Part shown: piece after piece, positions 24,190 through 33,105 of the stretch | Layout of the letters: each line of letters starts with the position of its first letter | Numbering within the stretch: position 1 is the stretch's first letter | From: Alistipes sp. | GTDB taxonomy: Bacteria; Bacteroidota; Bacteroidia; Bacteroidales; Rikenellaceae | Assembly: GCA_017505725.1 (NCBI GenBank) | Contig: JAFVOR010000075.1 | Span: forward strand, 1-41,964 | Direction of reading: 5' to 3' | Length of the DNA: 41,964 nt | The notes under the pieces: generated by a model | What the model was told of the DNA's origin: nothing | Database searches by the model: none | What the model saw: the letters and a program-made list of their open reading frames with translations, nothing else | Translations under genes and position numbers: made by a program

Positions 24190-26383
24190 CGCAGATGATG
24201 GTTATATTGCGGTAATCTCGCTCCTCGCGCAGACGCTCTATCTCCTCACGCAAAATGGCTCTCGCACGCGCAAATGAGGACTCGACCTCTATCTTGAGCA
24301 TAATCTCCACTCTGTACTCGCCACGAATGCGGTCGATAAGTGGCGACACGGGACCCAGCACCCTACGCCCAAAGCGGTTGCGCAGCAGTTCGCCAAGTCG
24401 CAACGACGAAGCAACCAGACGCTCGGTCTCTCCGCTACGCATCGTCACACGAATGATGCGTACAAACGGAGGGTAGCCAAATTGCTTGCGCTCGGCAAGC
24501 AGCTTCGCCGCCACACGATTGTAGTCGCCAATCATCGAGTAGATCGGATGCTGGGGCTCGGCGGTCTGAATAACCACCTCTCCTCGGGTATCGCGTCTGC
24601 CAGCTCGACCTGCCACCTGCATCAGCAGCTGCCAGGCTCGCTCCTCTGCTCTGAAGTCGGCTGCGGTGAGAAGGTTGTCGCCATTGAGGATGCCGATAAG
24701 CGTCACACCCGCAAAGTCCAAGCCCTTCGATATAATCTGCGTACCCACCAAGATATCGGCTTCGTGACGGGCAAAGGCGCCTATTATGCGGTTGTACGCT
24801 GCACTCGATGTGGCAGTGTCGCCATCGAGACGAAGCACACGAGCCTCGGGGAATAGTTTTTGTATCGCCTCCTCGACACGCTCGGTACCAAATCCCATAG
24901 GGCGCAACTCCTCGGTCTTGCAGTTAGGGCAGAAGCGCATAACAGGCTCGTAGTAGCCGCAATAGTGGCACACCATACGCCCCTTCTGCTGATGGGCAGA
25001 GAGGTTGACATTGCAGTGTGGGCATCGTGCCGTGAAACCACAAGTCGGACACTCCATATAGGGCGAATATCCTCGGCGGTTTTGGAATAGGATGACCTGC
25101 TCGTTGTTGGCCAATCGGTCTGCAATGCCATCGAGCAACTCCTTGTTGAAGTGGAGTTTGCGCTCGTTGCGTTTGACATTGCGCACCGTATCCGAAATAC
25201 GAATTGTGGGCAACTCCACACCGCCATATCGCTCGGTCAGCAGCGAGTAGCCATACTTGCCTGAGAGGGCATTGGCATAGCTCTCGAGCGATGGTGTCGC
25301 ACTGCCCAGGATACACTTTGCTCCCGACATTGCAGCCAACATAATGGCGGCATCGCGACCATTGTAGCGAGGGTTTGGTTCGGTCTGCTTGTAGCTCGAA
25401 TCGTGCTCCTCATCGACCACCACCAAGCCCAACTTTTTGTAGGGAAGGAACAGTGCCGAGCGGGCTCCCACCACAAAGTTTCCACTCTCGGAGGAGAGCA
25501 TATCGGTGTAGAGTTTTGTGCGCTGATGTGGCGTAAGTTTCGAGTGGTAGACCGTAACGCTCTCGCCAAAGAGTCCTCGCATACGCTCTACCAATTGCGC
25601 CGTAAGCGAAATCTCGGGCACAAGGAATAGTACATCCTCACCTCGCGAGAGTCGCTTCTCGATAAAGTGGGTGTAGATCTCGGTCTTACCTGAACTTGTC
25701 ACACCTTGCAAAAGTGCCGCAGAGTGGCTCTGCAACCCCTCTTCAATCTCGGCAAATGCCCTCTGTTGCGCCTCGGAGAGTCGAGGCAGACGAGTCTTGC
25801 TCCACTCGGTATCGAGCTGATAGTCACGCTCGCCCAGCTCCACAAATCCCGACCTCTGCAACGCCCTCAATACCGAGGCCTCGAGCTCCACCTTGTGGCG
25901 GGGCAACAATCCTCCCGCCTCCTCGATGGCGCAGAGTGCTTCGTAGCGTTTTGGGGCTCGGCGTGCCAACTTCTCACGCTCCTCACCGACAAATGCCTCG
26001 GCAACGAGCGCAACGGTAACCTCTCGCTTGGGCTCATAGGGCTCGAACTCCTCCTCGCAGCGAGCCTTCGCCTTGATGGCAGAGGGCAACGCCACACGCA
26101 TCACCTCGCCTACCGAGCAGATGTAGTAGTCGGCAATCCACTCCCAGAATCGCATCTGCAACTCGGAGAGTAGCGGCTTGTCGTACAACACCTTGAGTAT
26201 CGGCTTCGCCCTTCCACTCCTGGGTGGAGTGTCGTGCAGTCGCCACACAATACCCGTATAGACCGAGCTCTTGCCAAACTGCACCGCCACAGCATCACCC
26301 ACACGCACCTCCATACCCTCACCCACAGCGAAGGTATAGGCCGGTTGCGCCAGCGGTAGTACTATGTCGGCAAAACGACTCAC
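24173..26383 (-). CDS. priA: Primosomal protein N' (replication restart helicase)
   Basis: The 736-residue protein matches PriA. The N-terminal 3'-end-binding domain comes first, followed by the helicase with Walker A GVTSSGKTE (Lys233), DEEH box VVDEEHDSSYKQ (about 323-333), and SATPS. The eight-Cys zinc module is complete: Cys445, 448, 454, 457, 472, 475, 485 and 488. The C-terminal half has QIISKGLDFAGV and QVAGRAGRRDTRGEV. It reloads DnaB at abandoned forks; dnaB itself is two genes downstream. It lies 22 bases after the PHP gene and overlaps comF. Confidence 0.97.
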   Translation of the reverse strand: MSRFADIVLPLAQPAYTFAVGEGMEVRVGDAVAVQFGKSSVYTGIVWRLHDTPPRSGRAKPILKVLYDKPLLSELQMRFWEWIADYYICSVGEVMRVALPSAIKAKARCEEEFEPYEPKREVTVALVAEAFVGEEREKLARRAPKRYEALCAIEEAGGLLPRHKVELEASVLRALQRSGFVELGERDYQLDTEWSKTRLPRLSEAQQRAFAEIEEGLQSHSAALLQGVTSSGKTEIYTHFIEKRLSRGEDVLFLVPEISLTAQLVERMRGLFGESVTVYHSKLTPHQRTKLYTDMLSSESGNFVVGARSALFLPYKKLGLVVVDEEHDSSYKQTEPNPRYNGRDAAIMLAAMSGAKCILGSATPSLESYANALSGKYGYSLLTERYGGVELPTIRISDTVRNVKRNERKLHFNKELLDGIADRLANNEQVILFQNRRGYSPYMECPTCGFTARCPHCNVNLSAHQQKGRMVCHYCGYYEPVMRFCPNCKTEELRPMGFGTERVEEAIQKLFPEARVLRLDGDTATSSAAYNRIIGAFARHEADILVGTQIISKGLDFAGVTLIGILNGDNLLTAADFRAEERAWQLLMQVAGRAGRRDTRGEVVIQTAEPQHPIYSMIGDYNRVAAKLLAERKQFGYPPFVRIIRVTMRSGETERLVASSLRLGELLRNRFGRRVLGPVSPLIDRIRGEYRVEIMLKIEVESSFARARAILREEIERLREERDYRNITIICDVDII

Positions 26384-26405
26384 TTGTGAAGATGATTCTT
26401 ATCTG

Positions 26406-27542
26406 CTACCAGATATTTGTCTTTACGCTCTTGCGACCTGCAAGGCAGTTCGCAAAGTCAAGTTCTGCGCCCTGAGGTATGGTGACGATAGTCGCTGTAC
26501 GAGGGTAGAATACCACATACTTCTGCTCCTTGCCAAAGGTTGCTTGGAACTCAATATCAGAGATATTGGTAACCTCGATAGAACCCCTCTTCTCATCGAT
26601 AACCCGCACCTGTAACGAGCTCTTCAGCAACTTCTTGATAAGCTCGGCATCGCCTGCCAACTTATTGCCAAAGAGAGCCAACATACGACCCGCAAACATC
26701 GCCTCGCGCACCGACTCGAGGGTACGCTCCTTGGCAAAGACCAAGGTCATTGGACGAAGAGAACGATTGTATATGTTTGCCGAAATGGCGTGAATATCGG
26801 TATTTGCCATCATCGGCAACTTGTAGGTGTCGAACCAATCCAACACACGAGGATACCACTCCGAACCATTGAACAACTCCACTGCGTGGATTCGCTTCTC
26901 CTCGATCAACTTTTTGTGCAATGGGTAGAGCGTAGATCTCTTGTCGGGCCATCCCGGGTGGTTCCAGATGATAAATGCACCCTGTGCCTCGGCAGCCTCG
27001 AAATCCTTCATCTCGGTTGCTCGGTTAGGGATGCGGTCACCATTCTTGTCGCGCAACAACACGCCGTTCTCATCGACAAGGTAACGATTCTCTTCGAATA
27101 CATTGCAATCCTTCAGGAAGAGTGCGTTCATATGTCCGAATGGCTTTTTGCGTGTAATCTCGGCACTCTGAATCACCAATACGCCCACCTTCTTACCCTC
27201 GGATTGCGCCAACTTGTAGGGCAGGTTGTAGTCCTTGAGGTGCACACAATCGGTCTTATGCACGCCGATGTGCGGAGTCATAGCAACGACATCCAAACCA
27301 TCATACCACGCCTCGCGTACTCGTGCCTTGGGCGACACACTGCCATCGTCGAGGTAAGTATGCATATGGAAATCGCCCTTGAGAGTCAGGTAACCCTCAA
27401 TATTGGGTATCGAAACAATCTTTCTCGATCCGCAACCCAACTCGTGGCAGTAGGTGCGGTCATCATTCATCACTCGTGGCTGCTGGGCATAGGCCATAGT
27501 CGCAAGAGCAACCAAACATTGCAAAATCAGAAATCTTTTCAT
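26406..27542 (-). CDS. Secreted PHP-domain phosphoesterase (Sb-PDE-like family)
   Basis: The 378-residue protein has a signal peptide cut near AYA-Q (residue 19/20). The PHP metal motifs are present: GDFHMHT (His59, His61), TPHIG (His91), SAEIT (Glu128), IIWNHPGW and ANTDIHA. A 90-residue C-terminal beta domain follows (LKSSLQVRVIDEKRGSIEVTNIS). The architecture matches a widespread Bacteroidetes periplasmic family annotated as Sb-PDE family phosphodiesterase. The substrate is not predictable from sequence. It is the first gene of the minus-strand run that goes on to priA and comF. The 299 bases upstream are filled by the tandem structured repeat. Confidence 0.85.
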   Translation of the reverse strand: MKRFLILQCLVALATMAYAQQPRVMNDDRTYCHELGCGSRKIVSIPNIEGYLTLKGDFHMHTYLDDGSVSPKARVREAWYDGLDVVAMTPHIGVHKTDCVHLKDYNLPYKLAQSEGKKVGVLVIQSAEITRKKPFGHMNALFLKDCNVFEENRYLVDENGVLLRDKNGDRIPNRATEMKDFEAAEAQGAFIIWNHPGWPDKRSTLYPLHKKLIEEKRIHAVELFNGSEWYPRVLDWFDTYKLPMMANTDIHAISANIYNRSLRPMTLVFAKERTLESVREAMFAGRMLALFGNKLAGDAELIKKLLKSSLQVRVIDEKRGSIEVTNISDIEFQATFGKEQKYVVFYPRTATIVTIPQGAELDFANCLAGRKSVKTNIW

Positions 27543-27587
27543 ATCGGTTAGTTAGTTGTTTGAAATTACATTCTATATCTCTACTTC

Positions 27588-27845
27588 CTAAAATCGGAGG
27601 TGATGAGATTATTTTTGTGCGAAGCGAGGCAACAAATCCGCAGCATAGTAGAGCTATGTGAGGAATTTGGTAACCGACGCGCTCGTGCAAAATATATCCA
27701 TCAGAACAATTTCTACTGTAAAATCGTCAATGATGAAACTATTTTTGTGCGACGCTAGGCGACAAATCCGCAGCATAGTAGAGCTATGTGAGGAATTTGG
27801 AGTCCGACGCGCTCGTGCAAAAAGAGCTCATCAGAACGATTTTAG
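27588..27845. repeat. Tandem pair of structured repeats after polA
   Basis: Two units of about 128 bases (27588-27718, 27719-27845) share the core AAATCCGCAGCATAG, loop TAGAG, CTATGTGAGGAATTTGG and the flank CCGACGCGCTCGTGCA. Each has terminal inverted repeats: TAAAATCG, four bases, TGATGA on the left; TCATCAGAACGATTTTA on the right. ATTTTTGTGCG and CGTGCAAAA pair further in. The right end overlaps the polA stop codon (27842-27844). The core matches the element at 10366-10569, but the terminal arms have different sequences. Short frames inside read through the repeat and are not genes. Confidence 0.75.
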
Positions 27846-30727
27846 TGGGCCTCCAACCAATTAGTACCAACTCCGCACTCGGCTGTGAGAGGAATCGACA
27901 ACTTGGCTGCACCCTCCATCTCCTCGTGGACAATCTGCTCGATGAGAGCCTGCTCGGAGCGGAGCATATCGACCACGATTTCGTCGTGCACCTGCATAGT
28001 GATGCGCGAGCGCACACCCTCGGCCTTGAAGCGGCGAGCCACCCCCACCATAGCGAGCTTCATAATGTCGGCTGCAGTGCCCTGAATCGGTGCATTGATG
28101 GCATTTCGCTCCGCCAAAGCTCGGGCATTGGCGTTGCGGGAATCGATATCGGCAAGGTAGCGACGGCGACCAAAGAGGGTCTCGACATAGCCCTTCTCGC
28201 GAGCATCGGCAACCACCCTCTCCATATACTCCTTCACCTTCGGATAGGACTCGAAGTAGCCCTCGATAAGCTCTTTCGCCTCACTGCGCGGTATACGCAG
28301 TCGCTGACTCAAACCGAATGCCGAGATGCCATAGATGATACCAAAGTTGGCGGTCTTGGCACGACGACGCTCCTCGGAGGTGACCTCCTCGATAGGTTTC
28401 TTGTAGATGCGGGCTGCGGTGGCTGCGTGGATATCCTTGCCCTCACGGAACGCCTCGCACAGATTCTCATCGCCACTCAAGTGCGCCATCAATCGAAGCT
28501 CCACCTGAGAGTAGTCGGCCGAGAGCACCAGATGACGCTCATCGCTCGGCACAAAGGCGGCACGAATTGGTCGACCAAGTTCGTCACGCACAGGTATATT
28601 CTGCAAATTTGGATTTGTCGATGAGAGTCGGCCCGTAGCAGTAACTGCCTGATTGTATGATGTGTGGATATGTCCCGTAACCGAATTTATCAGCTGCGGC
28701 AGGGCGTCGACATAGGTCGAAAGAAGCTTCTTCACACCTCGATACTCCAATATCAGATCGACCACACGGTGCTCACCCGCGAAGGACTGCAGATACTCCT
28801 CGTCGGTGCAATACTGCTTGGTCTTCGTCATCTTCGGCTTGGCGGCAATACGCATCTTGCCAAAGAGCATCTCGCCAAGTTGCTTGCTCGAGTTGATGTT
28901 GATATCGTGCTCGCCCGAGAGCTCACGAATCTCCGCCTCAATAGAGGCGAGTTTCTGCGAGAGCAGCTCCGAGTAGTTGGCAAGAGCTACGCTATCGATA
29001 CGGACTCCTGTCCACTCCATATCGGCCAAGACCTCAATCATAGGCTCCTCGACGGTGTGGTAGAGCTCGGTAAGCGAACTCTCAGCCTCGAGTTGCGGGC
29101 GCAACACATTGAAGAGTTGCAGCGTGATGTCTGCATCCTCGGCAGCATACTCCGCCACACGATCGACACCCACCATATCCATCGAAAGTTGCTTGGCTCC
29201 CTTGCCTATGAGCGACTCTATTGAGATAGGCGAGTAGTTGAGATATCGCTCTGCCAAGGCATCCATTCCGTGACGCGACTCAGCATCGAGCAGATAGTGC
29301 ATAATCATCGTATCCCACTTGGCACCCTTGACCTCGACACCCAAGGCACGCAGGAAGAGGATGTCGAACTTCATATTCTGTCCCACCTTGGCAATGCTCT
29401 CGCTCTCGAATATCGGGCGCAAGATCGAGGCATACTCCGCCTCGATGTCGTTGCGAGGGCGGACATCGGCATTGTGACCGAATGGAATATACCACGCCTC
29501 GTGCTCACGCACCGCAAGTGAGAGGCCCACAATGCGGTCACCAAACATATCGAATCCCGATGTCTCGAGATCGAAGCAGAAGAGCGGTGCGGCGGCCACC
29601 TCAGCGACCACCTTGCGTAGTTCGTCTGCCGAGTAGATGGTGGTATATTTGTGTGGCACGGTAGCCACATTTGCAAAGGCATTGGCAAAGAGGTCACTCT
29701 GCACCTCCTCGCTCACCTGCGGGGCCTCCTCCGCAGGAGTTGGGGCAAACATCGCATCGAAGAGTGAACCTTGTCCCTCGAGCGAAGCCTTTGGCTTGGC
29801 ACTCTGTTTTGGTCGTGCCGCCTCAACCACCTGCTGCGCTACGGGTTGCGACGGAGCCGCCACAGGAGCACCTCCCAACTCGGCAAGATAGCTTCGGAAG
29901 TCCAACTCTGCATAGAGTTCACGCAGTGCCTCGGTATTCGGACAACATACAGTCAACGCCTCCTCGTCGAACTCGACAGGGACATCGAGACGGATGGTTG
30001 TCAGCACCTTCGCCAGGCGCAACTGCTCCTCGTTGGCGAGGATGTTAGCACCCGTCTTGCCGCCAATTTTCTCGGCATTGGCTATGATATTCTCCACCTC
30101 GCCATAGGCCTGCACCATCTTGCAAGCACCCTTCTCGCCCACACCCGGAACGCCAGGGATGTTGTCCGACGAATCGCCCCACAAGGCCAAGATGTCGCGA
30201 ACGAGTTCAGGGTTTTCGATGCCATACTTCGCCTTGATAGCCTCCTTATCGATGATCTCAATGTCGTCACCCTTCTGCTTGTAGAGTTTGCGATTATCTC
30301 CCACAAGCTGACCGTAATCCTTGTCGGGTGTGACCATAAAGACCTCGTAACCAGCCTCATCACCCTTGCGTGCAAGTGTTCCGATGACATCGTCAGCCTC
30401 AAAGCCCGGTATCTCAAGCACAGGGATGCACATAGCCTCAACAATGCGCTTCACATAAGGTACCGACTGCAAAATATCCTCGGGTGTAGCAGGGCGGTTG
30501 GCCTTGTACTCGGGGTATATCTCACGACGGAAACATCCCCCCTTCGGATCGAATGCAACACCGAGAAGGTCGGGCTTTTCGCGTCGCTGTATGTCGCGCA
30601 AGAACTTGGTGAAACCGTAGACAATCGAGGTGTTCATACCTGCACGATTGCGCATAGGTCGCCCCATAAAGGCGTAGTAGTATTTGAAAATCAATGCATA
30701 AGCATCGACAAGAAAAAGCCTTTTCAA
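27842..30727 (-). CDS. polA: DNA polymerase I
   Basis: The 961-residue, three-domain enzyme is full length. The 5'-3' exonuclease covers about residues 1-290 (LFLVDAYALIFKYYYAF, EADDVIGTLA, DKDYGQLV, GDSSDNIPGVPGVGEKGA). The 3'-5' proofreading domain keeps its residues (FDLETSG, GQNMKFD, YAAEDADIT). The polymerase domain has motif A LSADYSQVELR, motif B RRAKTANFGIIYG and motif C QVHDE (about 912-916). The start codon is TTG at 30727; the homologous N-terminus begins exactly there and no ATG fits. That TTG sits at the edge of an AT-rich tandem repeat, which may lower translation. It is the last gene of kbl-lrp-queD-polA. Confidence 0.96.
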   Translation of the reverse strand: MKRLFLVDAYALIFKYYYAFMGRPMRNRAGMNTSIVYGFTKFLRDIQRREKPDLLGVAFDPKGGCFRREIYPEYKANRPATPEDILQSVPYVKRIVEAMCIPVLEIPGFEADDVIGTLARKGDEAGYEVFMVTPDKDYGQLVGDNRKLYKQKGDDIEIIDKEAIKAKYGIENPELVRDILALWGDSSDNIPGVPGVGEKGACKMVQAYGEVENIIANAEKIGGKTGANILANEEQLRLAKVLTTIRLDVPVEFDEEALTVCCPNTEALRELYAELDFRSYLAELGGAPVAAPSQPVAQQVVEAARPKQSAKPKASLEGQGSLFDAMFAPTPAEEAPQVSEEVQSDLFANAFANVATVPHKYTTIYSADELRKVVAEVAAAPLFCFDLETSGFDMFGDRIVGLSLAVREHEAWYIPFGHNADVRPRNDIEAEYASILRPIFESESIAKVGQNMKFDILFLRALGVEVKGAKWDTMIMHYLLDAESRHGMDALAERYLNYSPISIESLIGKGAKQLSMDMVGVDRVAEYAAEDADITLQLFNVLRPQLEAESSLTELYHTVEEPMIEVLADMEWTGVRIDSVALANYSELLSQKLASIEAEIRELSGEHDININSSKQLGEMLFGKMRIAAKPKMTKTKQYCTDEEYLQSFAGEHRVVDLILEYRGVKKLLSTYVDALPQLINSVTGHIHTSYNQAVTATGRLSSTNPNLQNIPVRDELGRPIRAAFVPSDERHLVLSADYSQVELRLMAHLSGDENLCEAFREGKDIHAATAARIYKKPIEEVTSEERRRAKTANFGIIYGISAFGLSQRLRIPRSEAKELIEGYFESYPKVKEYMERVVADAREKGYVETLFGRRRYLADIDSRNANARALAERNAINAPIQGTAADIMKLAMVGVARRFKAEGVRSRITMQVHDEIVVDMLRSEQALIEQIVHEEMEGAAKLSIPLTAECGVGTNWLEAH

Positions 30728-30758
30728 ATTAAAAATTAAGAATTAAAAATTAAAAATT
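30725..30758. repeat. AATTAAAAATT tandem repeat at the polA start
   Basis: AAATTAAAAATTAAGAATTAA-type units fill the 32-base gap between queD and polA and touch the TTG start codon of polA (30725-30727). There is no purine-rich ribosome site, only this array, upstream of polA. Confidence 0.7.
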
Positions 30759-30759
30759 C

Positions 30760-31212
30760 CTATCTATTGTCATCTGCATACCACTCCGCGTACGAAGTGG
30801 CTGTTTCGTGCAGACGCAATGAATGCAACTCGATACCTACAGGCAAAGCACTTTGCAAACGCGCTGCAAAGTCTGCCAACATATTCTCGCAAGTTGGCTG
30901 ATAGTCGACAAGCACCACCTTGCTGAACTTTGCACCAAGCACCTCGCGCAACTCCACATTCTGCTCGGAGTCACGCATCACAAACGAGTGGTCGAGTCTG
31001 TTGACAATCTCGCTATTGACTATGCGCTTGAGGTCGCCGAAGTCCATCACCATACCCAGCTTGGGGTTACCCTCCTCGCTGATAGGTTCGCCCTTGATGG
31101 TGACGAAGAGGCGGTAGGAGTGACCGTGGATCTCACGACACAAACCATCGTATCCGTCCAAGGCGTGTGCCGACTCGAACGAAAACTCCTTTGTCAATCG
31201 TATTTTTGCCAT
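30760..31212 (-). CDS. queD: 6-carboxy-5,6,7,8-tetrahydropterin synthase
   Basis: The start at 31212 gives a typical 150-residue QueD. The frame is open to 31245 but would overlap the upstream gene. Zinc ligands His16 (FESAH), His29 and His31 (HGH) and catalytic Cys25 are present, with VMDFGDLK, LDHSF, PTCENM and the C-terminal ETATSYAEW. The enzyme converts dihydroneopterin triphosphate to 6-carboxytetrahydropterin, an early step to queuosine and other 7-deazapurines. queC and queE are not in the window. It begins one base after the Lrp gene and lies 32 bases before polA. Confidence 0.94.
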   Translation of the reverse strand: MAKIRLTKEFSFESAHALDGYDGLCREIHGHSYRLFVTIKGEPISEEGNPKLGMVMDFGDLKRIVNSEIVNRLDHSFVMRDSEQNVELREVLGAKFSKVVLVDYQPTCENMLADFAARLQSALPVGIELHSLRLHETATSYAEWYADDNR

Positions 31213-31213
31213 A

Positions 31214-31687
31214 CTATCTGTCCAAATATCCAATGTGTGGCTCACGCGAGAATGCCTCGTTGAGTGAGATATAAGTCTGGGTCTTGGTTACGCCCGGAAT
31301 ACGCAAGATATTGTCGAAGATAGTTCGCATCAAGTGCTCGTTATCCACGCAATAGAGCTTGACCATAGCGGTGTAGGTACCCGTAATGAAGTGGCACTCT
31401 ACAATCTCGGGAATATGCTTCATCTTCTCGGCTACTGCGCCCAACATCATAGGGTCCTGAATGCTCAGGTTCACAAATGCACAGACATCGAAACCGAGCA
31501 TCTTGGGGTTGACAATCATACGCGAGCCGAGTACCACGCCCGTATCCTCGAGCTTCTTTATACGCTGATGTATTGCCGCACCCGAGATACCGCACTCACG
31601 CGCAATCTCGAGGTATGGCATACGGGCATTCTTGACCAAAAACTTCAGAATCTTGCGATCAATCGCATCTAACACTTCCTTGCTCAT
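31214..31687 (-). CDS. Lrp/AsnC family transcriptional regulator
   Basis: The 157-residue protein has an N-terminal winged helix-turn-helix (DRKILKFLVKNARMPYLEIA, then ECGISGAAIHQRIKKLEDTGVV, residues about 8-53) and a C-terminal RAM effector-binding domain (about 65-145; ITGTYTAMVKLYC). Such proteins sense amino acids or similar metabolites and bind DNA as dimers or octamers. The gene lies 52 bases after kbl (threonine/glycine metabolism) and one base before queD, so kbl is a natural first target. That is inference from position. Confidence 0.93.
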   Translation of the reverse strand: MSKEVLDAIDRKILKFLVKNARMPYLEIARECGISGAAIHQRIKKLEDTGVVLGSRMIVNPKMLGFDVCAFVNLSIQDPMMLGAVAEKMKHIPEIVECHFITGTYTAMVKLYCVDNEHLMRTIFDNILRIPGVTKTQTYISLNEAFSREPHIGYLDR

Positions 31688-31739
31688 AACATCTCTCTTT
31701 TAAGGCTATTAGCCGTTGACCATTAATTAACTTTACTCT

Positions 31740-32927
31740 CTACTTGAGCACACCAAGCTCTTTTCCAACCTCGGTGAATGCCGCCACGCAACGCTCCAAC
31801 TGCTCGCGAGTGTGACCTGCCGACACCTGCACGCGGATACGAGCCTGTCCCTTTGGCACCACAGGATAGTAGAAACCCGTAACGAAGATACCCTTCTTCT
31901 GCAACTCGGCAGCAAAATCCTGCGAGAGTTTCGCATCGTAGAGCATCACTGCACAGATAGCCGACACGGTAGGCTTGATATCGAAACCTGCGGCCAACAT
32001 CTTCTCGCGGAAGAAGGTCACATTCTCGACCAAGCGAGCGTGGTGCTCGTTACTCTCCTCGAGCATCTTGAACATCTCGATACCCGCACCCACAACTGCC
32101 GGTGGCAACGAGTTCGAGAAGAGGTATGGGCGTGAACGCTGACGGAGCATATCGATAATCTCCTTGCGACCTGTTGTGAAACCTCCAATCGCACCACCAA
32201 AGGCCTTGCCGAGAGTTCCGGTGAGGATGTCGACCTCGCCACGCAAGTCATACAACTCGGTTATACCGCGACCTGTAGCACCCAGCACTCCTGCCGAGTG
32301 GCACTCATCCACCATCACCAAAGCGCGATACTCCTTTGCCAAGCGACAAATCTCGTCGAGCGGAGCGGCATTGCCATCCATCGAGAAGACACCATCGGTT
32401 ACGATAATGCGGAAACGCTGTGCCTGTGCGCGCTTCAAGCAATCCTCCAACTGCTCCATATCGGCATTGGCATAGCGGTAACGCACCGCCTTACAAAGAC
32501 GCACTCCGTCGATAATCGAGGCGTGGTTCAACGAGTCCGATATGATGGCATCCTGCTCGGTGAAGAGTGGCTCGAATACACCTCCGTTAGCATCGAAGCA
32601 AGCGGCGTAGAGGATGGTATCCTCGGTGCCGAAGTAGTCGGCAATAGCCTTCTCGAGGGCCTTGTGAATATCCTGACATCCACAGATGAAACGCACCGAC
32701 GACATTCCGAAACCACGCTCATCCATTGCACGCTTGGCAGCCTCGATAAGGCGGGGATTGTCGGATAGACCGAGGTAGTTATTGGCGCAGAAATTAAGAC
32801 ACTCCTTCTCGGCAACCTCGATAGCCGAACGCTGCGGCGAACAGATTACTCGCTCGGTCTTATAAAGACCGGCCTCCTTGATAGACTCCAACTCTTGTTG
32901 AAGATGCTGTTTGAAATCTCCGTACAT
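31740..32927 (-). CDS. kbl: Glycine C-acetyltransferase (2-amino-3-ketobutyrate CoA ligase)
   Basis: The 395-residue PLP enzyme belongs to the alpha-oxoamine synthase family. It has NFCANNYLGLSDNP near the start, SLNHASIIDG (His135), VMVDECHSAGVLG (Asp207, His210) and the PLP lysine in TGTLGKAFGG (Lys241). The closest pattern in this family is KBL, which splits 2-amino-3-ketobutyrate with CoA into glycine and acetyl-CoA in threonine breakdown. The partner threonine dehydrogenase is not in the window. An 8-amino-7-oxononanoate or serine palmitoyl-type transferase is less likely given the length and RFICG segment. It is first in the operon and followed by the Lrp-type gene. Confidence 0.92.
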   Translation of the reverse strand: MYGDFKQHLQQELESIKEAGLYKTERVICSPQRSAIEVAEKECLNFCANNYLGLSDNPRLIEAAKRAMDERGFGMSSVRFICGCQDIHKALEKAIADYFGTEDTILYAACFDANGGVFEPLFTEQDAIISDSLNHASIIDGVRLCKAVRYRYANADMEQLEDCLKRAQAQRFRIIVTDGVFSMDGNAAPLDEICRLAKEYRALVMVDECHSAGVLGATGRGITELYDLRGEVDILTGTLGKAFGGAIGGFTTGRKEIIDMLRQRSRPYLFSNSLPPAVVGAGIEMFKMLEESNEHHARLVENVTFFREKMLAAGFDIKPTVSAICAVMLYDAKLSQDFAAELQKKGIFVTGFYYPVVPKGQARIRVQVSAGHTREQLERCVAAFTEVGKELGVLK

Positions 32928-32964
32928 AACTATTTGTTTTTAAACTATTTATCACACATATAAA

Positions 32965-33019
32965 GGCGCTTTGCGCCGAGCACTGCTTACAAATTGAAAC
33001 AATACCCAACGCAAAGTTA
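32965..33019 (-). promoter_or_regulatory. Predicted kbl promoter -7 box and 5'-leader hairpin
   Basis: On the minus strand TAACTTTG (33012-33019) fits TAnnTTTG; no TTTG lies at the normal -33 spacing. The leader of about 80 bases contains a hairpin GGCGC-TTT-GCGCC (32965-32977). This could affect kbl translation, but no known riboswitch pattern is recognised. Confidence 0.4.
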
Positions 33020-33105
33020 TAATTTTTACTCCAAAAATCCGCCTTTTTGCCCGCTTTTTTGCGTGTTAAGTTACGATTTCTGTGTCGGAGGATAGATATA
33101 TGTTG

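Noticed and set aside
27588..27845. Possible CRISPR array
   Set aside because: There are only two units of about 128 bases, with inverted ends and no regular short repeat/spacer pattern or cas genes.
27658..27864. Short frames with similar peptides (MRNL..DALVQ)
   Set aside because: The similarity comes from the DNA repeat units; the frames run across repeat arms and into the polA end.
29771..30739. 322-residue open frame on the + strand
   Set aside because: It is antisense to the 5'-3' exonuclease part of polA, with no start context or domain.
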